Source of the DNA: Polyangium sp. 6x1
GTDB taxonomy: Bacteria > Myxococcota_A > Polyangia > Polyangiales > Polyangiaceae
DNA: 52,029 bases
Reading direction: 5' to 3'
NCBI RefSeq assembly: GCF_029946515.1
Contig: NZ_JARZHH010000078.1
Location: forward strand, 1-52,029
Shown: positions 6,055-14,608 of the stretch, piece by piece
Layout: every line of letters starts with the position of its first letter
How positions within the stretch are numbered: the stretch's first letter is position 1
Notes under the pieces: model-generated
Database searches by the model: none
What the model was told of the DNA's origin: nothing
Seen by the model: only the letters and a program-made list of their open reading frames with translations
Translations under genes and position numbers: made by a program

Positions 6055-7757
6055 GCCCTCTCCTCCTGGAAGAGCGAAAGCTCCGGCAACTTGCGCCCGA
6101 TCGCGCTGCGGAGCGCGGGGGCCTCGAAAGCCGCGCGCGAGACGGCCGCGAGCGCCGCGCGCCGCTCCGGGGGCCGCACGCTGCGCAACGCATACCCGAG
6201 GAGCCCCACGAGCGGCTCCGCCTCGCCTGGCTGCGCCACGATGCGCGCCGCGATCTGCGAGAGCGCCGTGCGCTTCTGCTTCGAACCGCGGTGCACGGCG
6301 AGGATCGTCGTCGCCCAGATCCGCTCGAGCGTCGCCGGGCCGAGCGCCTTCTCGCGCTGCACGAGGTGCGCGAGCAAGAACGCGCGCACGTCGTCGTACG
6401 GGCTCTCGGAGAGCGCCGACCAGAGCGCCGGATCGTCCTTGAAGCGCACATCGCGCTCGAAGAGCTGGAGGGCCTCGCGGCGCACGTCCTCGTACCGCGC
6501 GTCCACGAGATCCCGGACGTGCGTCATGCGCGCATCCTTGGAGGTCGAAAGGATCGACACGACCCACTTCCCCGCGGCCTCCCGCACCCGCGGCGCGCGC
6601 GCCTGCGCGAGGCGCAAGATCGCCTCGATCGTCTTCACCCCGGCCGTCTTCTTCGTCATGGCCCAGTCGAGACCGAGCTCGGCGACGGGCGCGACGGGCG
6701 AGCACGCGAGGTCCACGCACTGATCGAGCGTGATCCGCGCGGGCGCGACGTGCTTCTTGATGGCCTCGCAGAGGAAGCCGAGCGCCGTGGGGTTATCGAT
6801 CTGGAGCAGCTCCAGCCACTCGGCCACGGTGAGGCTCGAAATGCCCTCGGCCGTGCGCAGGAGATCGGCCGCGAAGATCTGCACTTCCTCGTGCGGGCTC
6901 GCGATGAGCGGGCGCAGGCGCGCCATCGTGAGCGTGCCGAGCTCGCGCGTGTACCCCGCCTTGAGGATCTCCACCGCGAACACGCGCACCGTGCGGCTCT
7001 TCGCGGTCGTCACGAGCGCGAGCACGTCCTCGAAGCAGCCCTTCCACGCCTCGGGCCAGAGCGGCGCGGGCTCGAGCTCCGCGAGCGATCGTCCCTTCGC
7101 CACGCGGATGCCGTCCGCGTGCCGATCGAGCACGGCCGAGCCGTGGTACAGCACGTGGAGCAAGCTCCACGCGTCGAGCAAGCGCTCGGGTTTGTCCAGG
7201 TGATCGTCGCGGTAGAGCACGAGCGCCTTGCGGATCGCTTTGCCGTACTGGGCCGGATCCTTGCGCCCGACGTCGCGGAAGTAGCGCAGCACGCGGCGGC
7301 GCAGGTAGTTGCGCGTGGCCTTCGAAAAGTGCGGCGCCGTATCGTCGCGGCCCCAGAAGCGGGTCGGGTGTTTGCCCGTGCCCACGAGGACGCGCACCTT
7401 CTGCGACTGCCGGCTCGACCAGTCGTAGCGCGACTTCTCCACGAGCTTGCGCTCCACGAGCCTGTCGAAGGCGACCATGAAGTGGCCGACGAGCTCCTCG
7501 TCGCGCGCCTTCTCGGCGAGCTTGAAGAGGCCCTTCACGAGCGGCCGGTGGTGCGGCCTGTCGCAGCCATCGCCGATGTACGCGAGCAGCGTGCGGCGCG
7601 CGAAGGGACGGCTGTCCTTGAGCCACCGATCGGCGAGGGATTTGAGCTTCTTGCCGGCCGTGAGCGAGAGGACCTCGTCGACGTAACGATCGTCGCCCGC
7701 CTCCCAGTATTCATCGAGGAGGAGGTTCGATCCGGCCCGCGTTCGCGCGTTCGCCAT
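6051..7757 (-). CDS. HEAT-repeat protein, first gene of the retron operon
   Basis: The 568-residue protein is almost entirely alpha-helical. Repeating patterns such as VRVFAVEILKAG, VQIFAADLLRTAE and VRREALQLFERD are typical of HEAT/ARM scaffolds. No catalytic motif, signal peptide or membrane segment is visible. I chose ATG 7757 (MANARTRAG); the frame is open upstream, but that part is Gly/Arg-rich and unlike coding sequence. It is the first gene of the minus-strand run HEAT, SWIM, retron RNA, RT and overlaps the SWIM gene by 4 bp. HEAT plus SWIM pairs also occur elsewhere in bacterial genomes without retrons, so partnership with the retron is inference from synteny. It probably acts as a scaffold or sensor in the cytoplasm. 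Confidence 0.8.
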   Translation of the reverse strand: MANARTRAGSNLLLDEYWEAGDDRYVDEVLSLTAGKKLKSLADRWLKDSRPFARRTLLAYIGDGCDRPHHRPLVKGLFKLAEKARDEELVGHFMVAFDRLVERKLVEKSRYDWSSRQSQKVRVLVGTGKHPTRFWGRDDTAPHFSKATRNYLRRRVLRYFRDVGRKDPAQYGKAIRKALVLYRDDHLDKPERLLDAWSLLHVLYHGSAVLDRHADGIRVAKGRSLAELEPAPLWPEAWKGCFEDVLALVTTAKSRTVRVFAVEILKAGYTRELGTLTMARLRPLIASPHEEVQIFAADLLRTAEGISSLTVAEWLELLQIDNPTALGFLCEAIKKHVAPARITLDQCVDLACSPVAPVAELGLDWAMTKKTAGVKTIEAILRLAQARAPRVREAAGKWVVSILSTSKDARMTHVRDLVDARYEDVRREALQLFERDVRFKDDPALWSALSESPYDDVRAFLLAHLVQREKALGPATLERIWATTILAVHRGSKQKRTALSQIAARIVAQPGEAEPLVGLLGYALRSVRPPERRAALAAVSRAAFEAPALRSAIGRKLPELSLFQEERA

Positions 7758-7932
7758 GCGAAGGCCGAGACGATAGGCAAATCGGGCGCGCGAGGTCAAG
7801 GGGCACCGCCTTTGCGCCTCCACGCCCCCGCCGCCCCCCGGACCCTTTCCACCCCCGCTTCCAATCTTCCACCCCGAGCGGTTCGTCCACATCCGCGTTG
7901 AGCGCGCACGGCCGATCCTTTACGGTGTCTCC

Positions 7933-9279
7933 ATGAGAGCGCTTCGATTCTCGCCTTGTACCCTCGCCATTCCCCTCGTCTCGCTCCTCGCCGCGACCGG
8001 ATGCGGCGGCGGCGATACGGACCTCTTCAACAACCCCACGTCGAGCTCCAGCGGCACGTCCGTGGGCGGCGCCGGCGGCGACGGCGGCGCGAGCGCCGGC
8101 GGAATGGGTGGTACGGGCGGTGACGGTGGCGGAATGGGCGGCGCGGGCGGCGGCGCCGGCGGAATGGGCGGCGCCGGCGCGGGCGGCTCTGGCGCGGGCG
8201 GCTCTGGCGGCAACGGGGCGGCGTGTGCGCCCGAGGGGCCGTTCGACGGCGCGCCCGTGGAGGCGGAGGCCGGGAAATGGACGTGGGTGCCCGTCCCCGA
8301 GGCGAAATGCCGGAGCGGCAGCTCCACCGGCTTCGGCGTCCGCATCAACCCGGAATCGACGAAGCTCGTCATTTTCTTCGAGGGCGGCGGCGCGTGCTTC
8401 AACGGCACGACGTGCAACCTGAACCCGAGCTCCTATGGCCAGAACAACTTCGACAACTGGAAGAACGGTGGCGGGACCAACGGCATCTTCAGCACGTCGA
8501 ACGCCGCGAACTCCGTGAAGGACTGGAGCTTCGTCTACGTCCCGTATTGCACGGGCGACGTGCACGCCGGCAATGCCCCGGACTCCGACGTGCCGGGCAA
8601 CCTCTCCCCGAAGAGCCAGCAGTTCGTCGGGTACGCGAACATCGGCCATTACCTGAAGCGCATCATCCCCACGTTCAAGAACGCGACCGAGGTCCTGCTC
8701 ACCGGCGTGAGCGCGGGCGGGTTCGGCGCGTTCTACAATTACGACCGCGTGGCGCAGGCGTTCTGCCCCACGCCCGTCGCCCTGATCGACGATTCCGGCC
8801 CCCCGATGAGCGACACGTACATGTCGCCCTGCCTCCAGCAGCGCTGGCGCGAGCTCTACAACTTCGAGGCCACGCTGCCCGCCGACTGCGTCGAATGCTC
8901 GCTCCCGAACGGCGGCGGCCTCGCCAATGCCTGGAAGCTCCTCGGGCAGAAATACCCCGACGCCTCGCTCGGGCTCATCTCGTCGGACAAGGACAACACG
9001 ATCTCGCAGTTTTACGGCTACGGGAAGAACAACTGTCAGAACATCGACGGCCTCTTCCCGACGTCGCTCACCGGCGCCGAATACACGGCGGGGCTCGAAG
9101 AGATCCGCGAAAGCTTCCTCAAGCAATCGCCCGCGTGGAGCACCTATTTCGTGAGCGCCACGACCCACACCTACCTCGGCGGCAATGGTTATTACAACAC
9201 GACCGTCGACGGTACGGCCATGAGCGGCTGGGTGAAGGGCATCGTCGACGGCGCGCCCGCCACCCACATCTCGCCGTAA
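7933..9279 (+). CDS. Pectinacetylesterase-family lipoprotein
   Basis: The 448-residue precursor has a lipoprotein signal ending in LLAATGC, then a spacer of about 60 residues dominated by Gly (GGAGG, GGMGG), a myxobacterial habit. The catalytic part matches the pectinacetylesterase/Notum family: FFEGGGACFN forms the oxyanion-loop region, GVSAGGFGA near residue 260 carries the nucleophilic Ser, SSDKDNTISQF supplies the Asp and THTYL the His. Paired Cys residues suggest disulfides. It probably removes acyl groups from an extracellular polysaccharide or lipid at the outer membrane; the substrate cannot be told. ATG 7933 gives a good signal peptide. The gene diverges from the retron operon across a 175-bp gap in which I see no clear promoter. 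Confidence 0.88.
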   Translation: MRALRFSPCTLAIPLVSLLAATGCGGGDTDLFNNPTSSSSGTSVGGAGGDGGASAGGMGGTGGDGGGMGGAGGGAGGMGGAGAGGSGAGGSGGNGAACAPEGPFDGAPVEAEAGKWTWVPVPEAKCRSGSSTGFGVRINPESTKLVIFFEGGGACFNGTTCNLNPSSYGQNNFDNWKNGGGTNGIFSTSNAANSVKDWSFVYVPYCTGDVHAGNAPDSDVPGNLSPKSQQFVGYANIGHYLKRIIPTFKNATEVLLTGVSAGGFGAFYNYDRVAQAFCPTPVALIDDSGPPMSDTYMSPCLQQRWRELYNFEATLPADCVECSLPNGGGLANAWKLLGQKYPDASLGLISSDKDNTISQFYGYGKNNCQNIDGLFPTSLTGAEYTAGLEEIRESFLKQSPAWSTYFVSATTHTYLGGNGYYNTTVDGTAMSGWVKGIVDGAPATHISP

Positions 9280-9361
9280 CGAAACGACAGGCGGAAAAGC
9301 TTTCCGCTCTTACCGAATTTTCCGGGTGCCTGGGCCGGCGCCCTGGACTATGTTCCGCGGC

Positions 9362-9958
9362 ATGAACAGCTCGCGCACCCATTTCCGCCGTGTCGCGGTC
9401 TACTGCGGTTCGACCGGCGGCGTCGGGACCCATTACCTCGACGCCGCCCGCGCGGCCGGCGGCTTCCTCGCCGAGCGCGGCATCGAGCTCGTGTACGGCG
9501 GCGGCCGCGTCGGCATGATGGGCGCCGTCGCGGAGGGGGCGCTCATGAAGGGCGGCAGGGTCTACGGCGTGATCCCCGAGAAGCTCAAGGCCCGCGAGCT
9601 CGCACACGAGGGCCTCACGGAGCTCTTCGTCGTCGACAGCATGCACGCCCGCAAGACCCTGATGGCCTCCATGGCCGACGCCTTCATCGCCCTCCCCGGC
9701 GGCTGGGGCACGCTGGAAGAGGTCTTCGAGGTCGTCACCTGGTCGCAGCTCAACTACCACAAGAAGCCGGTCGGCCTGCTCAATGTGCGCGGCTACTACG
9801 ACCACATCGTCGCGTTCCTCGATCACGCGATGACCGAGGGCTTCATCCGCCCCATTCACCGCCCGCTCTGCGCGTCGGCCGATACGATGGACGCGCTGCT
9901 CGACCGCCTCTCGAAGCTCCAGGTCCCCGATATCGGTCGGTGGATCGACAAACCTTGA
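9362..9958 (+). CDS. LOG-family protein (putative cytokinin riboside 5'-monophosphate phosphoribohydrolase)
   Basis: The 198-residue protein has the LOG/lysine-decarboxylase-like Rossmann fold: VAVYCGS at the start, YGGGRVGMMG and the diagnostic PGGWGTLEEVFEV. Members hydrolyse nucleoside 5'-monophosphates such as AMP or N6-modified AMP to free base and ribose 5-phosphate; the bacterial physiological role is often unclear. ATG 9362 starts just before the conserved first strand. In-frame starts at 9350 and GTG 9326 are possible. The next gene begins 34 bp later on the same strand. Confidence 0.88.
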   Translation: MNSSRTHFRRVAVYCGSTGGVGTHYLDAARAAGGFLAERGIELVYGGGRVGMMGAVAEGALMKGGRVYGVIPEKLKARELAHEGLTELFVVDSMHARKTLMASMADAFIALPGGWGTLEEVFEVVTWSQLNYHKKPVGLLNVRGYYDHIVAFLDHAMTEGFIRPIHRPLCASADTMDALLDRLSKLQVPDIGRWIDKP

Positions 9959-9992
9959 ACCACGCCCGCCCGCTCCCCACACCTCCGCCCCG

Positions 9993-11279
9993 ATGACCGA
10001 CGAACGAAAGATCCCGGAAGGACGCCTGGGAAGGCTCGCGCGGCTCGCCGCGGTCGGGGCGCGCACGGGCGCGAGCCTGATCCGCGGGACGTCGGCCGCC
10101 GACACCGCCGCAAACAAGGCGGCGGAGATGCTCGGCACGCTCCGCGGACTCGCCGCCAAGGCCGGCCAGATGGCGAGTTATGTGGACGGCATGGTCCCCG
10201 AGGCGCAACGCGAGGCCTACGAGACCGCCATGCGCAAGCTCCGCACGGCCGCGCCGACCTCGTCCCCCGCGGCGATACGCGCGCGCGTCGAGGAGGATCT
10301 CGGCGCGCCGATCGACAAACTCTTCGTCGAATGGGACGAGCAGCCGTTCGCGAGCGCCTCGATTGGCCAGGTCCACCGCGCGCGGCTCGACGACGGGCGC
10401 GAGGTCGCCGTGAAGGTGCAGCACCCCGGCATCGAGAAGGCCGTGGAGAGCGACCTCGAGAATGCCGACGCCCTCGGCGGCATGGTCGCCGTGCTCGGGC
10501 CGAAGCGCCTGGATCCGAAGGCCGTCCTCGCCGAGCTCCGGACGCGCTTCACGGAGGAGCTCGATTACGAGCTCGAAGCCGAGCGGCAGCGGGCATTCTC
10601 GGCGATGCACCGGGGCGACCCGGCGATCCGCATTCCCGAGGTCGTCGCCGCGCGTTCGGGCAAGCGCGTGCTCACGAGCGAGCTCGTGCGCGGAAAAACC
10701 CTGGAAGAGGCCTGCGAAGCGGACGTAGTCATCCGGGAGCGTTATGCCGACACGCTCTGGCGCTTCGTCTTCAAAGGCAACCTCGTCGGCGGCATGTTCA
10801 ACGCCGACCCGCACCCTGGCAATTACCTGTTCCAGGACGACGGCTCGATCATCTTCCTCGATTTCGGCTGCGTGCAGCCCATCGTGGGCGAGCGCCTGAC
10901 GCTCGCGCGAGACCTCCACCTCGCGGCGCTCCGCAGGGACGAGAGCGCGTTCGGCGAGATCGCCACGAAGATCCTCCTCACGGAGGGCGGGATCTACGAG
11001 CGCATGGCGGTCGCGTATTCGCGCCGCTGCTTCGAGCCGATCTTCGGCTCGCCGTTCCGGATCACGCGGGCCTACGCGGCGAGCCTGGTCGACGGCATCC
11101 GCGAGATGAAGAACGAGGTCCTGTTCAAGAAGGACGGCAATTTCGTACAGCTCCCGCCCGGCATGCTCTTCATGAACCGGCTGCAGTTCGGCTTCTATTC
11201 GGTCCTCGCGCGCCTCGACGTGACGCTCGATTACGCCGCCGTGGAAGAGGCGTTCCTGCGAGACGCCGGCCTCGTCTGA
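9993..11279 (+). CDS. ABC1/UbiB (AarF) family atypical kinase
   Basis: The 428-residue protein has the UbiB family hallmarks in order: AAKAGQMASYVDG (KxGQ motif), ASASIGQVHRA (Ala-rich nucleotide loop plus QVH), VAVKVQHPG (catalytic Lys), ELDYELEA, FNADPHPGNYLF (catalytic loop) and FLDFGCV (DFG). Such proteins are atypical kinase/ATPases involved in quinone biosynthesis or lipid handling. No transmembrane segment is obvious, unlike E. coli UbiB. It may form a transcription unit with the LOG gene 34 bp upstream; no functional link is known to me. Confidence 0.88.
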   Translation: MTDERKIPEGRLGRLARLAAVGARTGASLIRGTSAADTAANKAAEMLGTLRGLAAKAGQMASYVDGMVPEAQREAYETAMRKLRTAAPTSSPAAIRARVEEDLGAPIDKLFVEWDEQPFASASIGQVHRARLDDGREVAVKVQHPGIEKAVESDLENADALGGMVAVLGPKRLDPKAVLAELRTRFTEELDYELEAERQRAFSAMHRGDPAIRIPEVVAARSGKRVLTSELVRGKTLEEACEADVVIRERYADTLWRFVFKGNLVGGMFNADPHPGNYLFQDDGSIIFLDFGCVQPIVGERLTLARDLHLAALRRDESAFGEIATKILLTEGGIYERMAVAYSRRCFEPIFGSPFRITRAYAASLVDGIREMKNEVLFKKDGNFVQLPPGMLFMNRLQFGFYSVLARLDVTLDYAAVEEAFLRDAGLV

Positions 11280-11423
11280 CGTTCTCCCTCGATTTCGTCC
11301 GTACAAGCGAAACCGCCCGCGCGTTTTTCAGGCGCACGCGGCACCGTGAGAGGCTCCGTACAAGAACGGATCGCGGCGTCGGAGGCTTGCGCGCGTCTTG
11401 ACGAACCTGATAGAAAGTACTTT

Positions 11424-12326
11424 ATGCGCGCTCCCAGGCTTTCCTACGCGGGTCTCGTGGCACTGGCGTTCGGCGTATCCTGCGGCCTCGATTCGTACGG
11501 ATCGATCCCCATGGCGGAAGGGAGCGACGGGGCCGCGGCCGGAAGCACGGGCGGCGCCGATGGGGCGGGCGGCGCAAGCAGCAGCGGCGCGGCCGGAAAC
11601 GGCCCCACCGTGGGAGCCGGGGGAGCCGGCACCGGGGGAACGGACGGCGTGGGCGGCGCGGGTGGTTCGGGAGGCTCCGTCGGCATGGGCGGCGCCACGG
11701 GCGCGGGCGGGAGCGGCGGCATGCCCGAACCCCCGTTCTGCGATCCGACGGACGCCTCGCTCCTCGCCTGCTTCCGCTTCGAGGGGGACGCGAAGGACGA
11801 GTCCGGAAAAACCAATACCGTCACCCCGACCAACGTGACCTTCAAGGCCGGCGTCGACGGTCAAGCGGCGGATCTGAAGGCAGGTAGCCAGGTCTTCATC
11901 GACGACGCGCCGCACTGGGACGTGACCGAATACACCGTGGAGCTCTGGTACTACCAGCGAAGTCATCCAGGCACTCGCATGGGGCTCTTCGACAGCGACG
12001 GGCGCTACGGCTTTTTCATTTATGGGCAAGGAGATCTCCAGTGTACGCGTGGAGGCGCCATCGCCAACATGCAGAACATGCCGCTCGATACCTGGACCCA
12101 CGCGGCCTGCGTGTTCGGCGGCGGGAAGCTGCGGCTGTACGTGAATGGCACGCAGGTCGAGGAGGTCGACGCCATGGCGCCGGTGGCTGGCAGCGGCTCG
12201 AACGCGGTCGGCTCGAACGCGCCGGACAACGACTCGCTGGACGGGCGCCTCGACAACGTCCGGATCTGGAACGTCGCCCGGTCCGCCGCCGACATCTGCA
12301 AGGCCGCCGGGCAGCAGGGCTGCTAG
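11424..12326 (+). CDS. LamG/concanavalin-like domain lipoprotein
   Basis: The signal MRAPRLSYAGLVALAFGVSCG ends in a lipobox Cys. A spacer of about 70 residues rich in Gly, Ala and Ser follows, then a LamG (laminin G-like) jelly-roll of about 190 residues. Typical signs are LLACFRFEGDAKDESG at the start, YTVELWYYQR, WTHAACVFGGGKLRLYVNG and DGRLDNVRIWNVARS. The domain usually binds carbohydrate or protein, and the protein should be anchored at the cell surface. ATG 11424 is chosen because it starts the signal; the frame is open back to 11346. No strong ribosome-binding site is visible, only AGAAAG 8 bases upstream. Confidence 0.82.
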   Translation: MRAPRLSYAGLVALAFGVSCGLDSYGSIPMAEGSDGAAAGSTGGADGAGGASSSGAAGNGPTVGAGGAGTGGTDGVGGAGGSGGSVGMGGATGAGGSGGMPEPPFCDPTDASLLACFRFEGDAKDESGKTNTVTPTNVTFKAGVDGQAADLKAGSQVFIDDAPHWDVTEYTVELWYYQRSHPGTRMGLFDSDGRYGFFIYGQGDLQCTRGGAIANMQNMPLDTWTHAACVFGGGKLRLYVNGTQVEEVDAMAPVAGSGSNAVGSNAPDNDSLDGRLDNVRIWNVARSAADICKAAGQQGC

Positions 12327-12407
12327 TCTCGTCCTCGGGCGGCGGGCTCGTCCACAGCCTCCTTGCCGCCCCCCCTGCGACGGCCCCATACTCCGCCGAG
12401 GTCCGTG

Positions 12408-12992
12408 ATGCCCAGGCTCCCCGTTCCTTTCCTCGCGCTCGCCCTCCTCGCACCGGCCTCCTGCGGCTACGAGGAACCGGACATGCCCTCCCAGGAGGCG
12501 CTCTACGACGAGCCGTGGAGGCCGAACGACTTCTTCTTGCAGGGCTCGGGCGGGCACGTCGTCCACGCGACGATCGGCGAGGGGACGGCGATCGGGCCGG
12601 TCGTGAACGTCGGCCTCTACGCCGAGGACGACGCGAAGGCGCTGCGCGGCCTCGTGCTCGGCAAGACGCTGAGCGCCTCCGTCCGCGGCGCCGAGGTGGA
12701 GGGGCTCTGGGGCGCCGAGCCCCTGCGGCTCCGCATGACGCGCATGGAGAAGCGCCTGCACGTCGAGGGGCTGCTTCGCGGCCGCATCACCGATCTCTGG
12801 ATCGGGCCCGAGGCCATCACGGGGACCGTCGGCCTCTGCGGATTCGATCTCGCGCGGCGCGGGCACATTTACGAAGGGTCGCTACGTTGTGGGGGTTCGA
12901 TGGAGCTCGTGAGCGTCCGGGTCCCCGAGACGTTCGCCACATGGGGCGAGACCGCCTCGGCCGCGATGGTGGCCATGCTCCTGACAGGCTGA
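12408..12992 (+). CDS. Lipoprotein of unknown function
   Basis: The 194-residue protein has a lipoprotein signal (MPRLPVPFLALALLAPASCG). The mature part is mostly beta-like, with no motif that I recognise. Two Cys near the end (GLCGF and LRCGG) could pair. It sits 81 bp downstream of the LamG lipoprotein and 86 bp upstream of the sigma factor, on the same strand. A GTG one codon before the ATG is an alternative start. I cannot assign a function. Confidence 0.7.
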   Translation: MPRLPVPFLALALLAPASCGYEEPDMPSQEALYDEPWRPNDFFLQGSGGHVVHATIGEGTAIGPVVNVGLYAEDDAKALRGLVLGKTLSASVRGAEVEGLWGAEPLRLRMTRMEKRLHVEGLLRGRITDLWIGPEAITGTVGLCGFDLARRGHIYEGSLRCGGSMELVSVRVPETFATWGETASAAMVAMLLTG

Positions 12993-13078
12993 GCGCACGC
13001 CAATTCTTCGTATTCGACGCCTGGGGTAGCTCCCTCGCCCGAATTCTTTTGTGCGCCCCCCTTTCGGAGGCGCGAAAG

Positions 13079-14464
13079 ATGCTTACGTTCCGCAATCCCG
13101 GCGAGCATCACCCTCCGCCGCGTCTTCACGCCGGGCTGGACGCGGGTCTGGAGACCACATTGAACAAACTGAGGATCGCGGGACCCGCGAAGGAGCCCGC
13201 ACGCAAGCGTCATCCACGCACGCGCAAGGGCCCCACGCCCCCGGCGCCTCGCGCTGTAGCTCCGATCCAGGACGCGACCGATCTCTACCTCCGTGGGCTC
13301 GAAGCGAGCCAGCCGCTCACGCGCGAAGCCGAGGCCGAGCTCGGGCGTCGTATCGTGGACGCCGAGCGCGACGCGCTCTCCGCGCTCGTCCGCTCGCCGG
13401 CGATCGTGCACGCGCTCGCCGCGATCGCGGAGGAAATCAGGTCTGGCCAGACGAACCCGCGGGATCTCCTCCTCAATGGAGAGGCCCCGGACGCGGCGGA
13501 CGTCGCGAGCCGCCTCGTCGAGGCGCTCGAACGAACGCGCGCGCTCGCCGAAGGGCCGGGCGACGACGCGCTGCCCGCGGATCTGGCGGATGCATTCGAC
13601 GTGCTCCGGGTCGACCCGACGCTCGTCGAGCGGCTCGATCAGGCGCTCGCGGCGCGCGCGAAGGCGACCTCCGACGAGGAGCAGGCGCGTATCGAGGAGG
13701 CGCGGGATCGCTCCGCGAAGGCGCGGGCGCGCGCGGCGCACGAGAAGAGCGAGCTCGTCCGGGCGAACCTGCGCCTCGTGGTCGCGACGGCGCGCCATTA
13801 CGGAAACCGAGGCGTCCCCTTGCTCGACCTCGTGCAGGAGGGCAACCTCGGCCTCATCCGCGCCGCCGACAAGTTCGATTATTCGCGCGGCTATCGGTTC
13901 GGCACCTATGCGGCGTGGTGGATCCGGCAATCGATCGAGCGGGCCTTGCTCTACCAGGGCAAGGACGTGCGCATGCCGGTGCACCTCACGGCGAGCCGGC
14001 GCCGGGTCCTCGGCGCGGAGCGGGCGCTCTCGCAGAAGAACGCACGAGTGCCCTCGCAGGAGGAGATCGCGGAGAGCTCGGGCGTGCCGCTCGACAAGGT
14101 CCAGGCGGTCCGTGCGCTCTCGCTCAGCCCGGTCAGCCTCGACGCGCCCATGGGCGAGGAGGGCGATTTCCGCTTCGGCGACACCCTGGCGAGCGAGACG
14201 GACGCGCCCGACGAGGCGCTCGTGCGGAGCCGCATGCGCGAGGCCGCGAGCGCGATGCTGGAGACGCTCACGCCGCGTGAGCGTGAGGTCCTGAAGCTCC
14301 GGTATGGGCTGACGGGCGAGGACGATCATACCCTGGAGCAGATCGGACGCTCGTTTTCGCTGAGCCGCGAGCGGATCCGGCAGATTGAATCGAAGGCGCT
14401 GGAAAAACTCCGCACCTGGTCCGAGGAGCGGGGGCTCGGCTCTTATCTCGAAGGCTTGCGCTGA
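13079..14464 (+). CDS. RNA polymerase sigma factor, sigma-70 (RpoD-like) family
   Basis: The 461-residue protein has sigma region 1.2 (DATDLYLRGLEASQPLT), regions 2.1-2.4 (NLRLVVATARHYGNRGVPLL... LVQEGNLGLIRAADKFDY... FGTYAAWWIRQSIERAL), region 3 and region 4 (LTPREREVLKLRYGL... LEQIGRSFSLSRERIRQIE). The conserved 2.4 and 4.2 helices imply recognition of ordinary -10/-35 promoters. It is shorter than a housekeeping RpoD and has a basic, Pro-rich N-terminus, so a group 2 (alternative, non-essential) sigma factor is more likely. ATG 13079 is preceded by GGAGG at 9-13 bases. The target genes cannot be inferred. Confidence 0.92.
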   Translation: MLTFRNPGEHHPPPRLHAGLDAGLETTLNKLRIAGPAKEPARKRHPRTRKGPTPPAPRAVAPIQDATDLYLRGLEASQPLTREAEAELGRRIVDAERDALSALVRSPAIVHALAAIAEEIRSGQTNPRDLLLNGEAPDAADVASRLVEALERTRALAEGPGDDALPADLADAFDVLRVDPTLVERLDQALAARAKATSDEEQARIEEARDRSAKARARAAHEKSELVRANLRLVVATARHYGNRGVPLLDLVQEGNLGLIRAADKFDYSRGYRFGTYAAWWIRQSIERALLYQGKDVRMPVHLTASRRRVLGAERALSQKNARVPSQEEIAESSGVPLDKVQAVRALSLSPVSLDAPMGEEGDFRFGDTLASETDAPDEALVRSRMREAASAMLETLTPREREVLKLRYGLTGEDDHTLEQIGRSFSLSRERIRQIESKALEKLRTWSEERGLGSYLEGLR

Positions 14465-14474
14465 GGGCCTTGCT

Positions 14475-14506
14475 CGTCCATCGATGGCGGGATCCATCGA
14501 TGGACG
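14475..14506. terminator. Inverted repeat between convergent genes, possible bidirectional terminator
   Basis: Perfect 13-bp arms, CGTCCATCGATGG and CCATCGATGGACG, flank a 6-bp loop. It starts 10 bp after the sigma-factor stop and lies between convergent genes, a usual site for a terminator. There is no T-run on either side. Each arm contains its own palindrome (CCATCGATGG), so a protein-binding site is an alternative. Confidence 0.5.
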
Positions 14507-14608
14507 CTGGCCCCGGCGGATACGCCCGACGCTCGCTTCCTTTTGCACCCATGGATGATCGGCGCTCCTCCGGCGAGCGTCGCCGAGCCGCCCCCGCGCG
14601 CTCGAGCG

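Noticed and set aside
6055-6720. Upstream extension of the SWIM reading frame to 6720
   Set aside because: It overlaps the HEAT gene in another frame and is Arg/Ala-rich shadow sequence. The GTG at 6054 with the GTGA overlap is the better start.
11398-11424. TTGACG upstream of the LamG lipoprotein as a -35 box
   Set aside because: The only -10-like sequence is too close (14 bp) and overlaps the start codon region, so I could not support a promoter.
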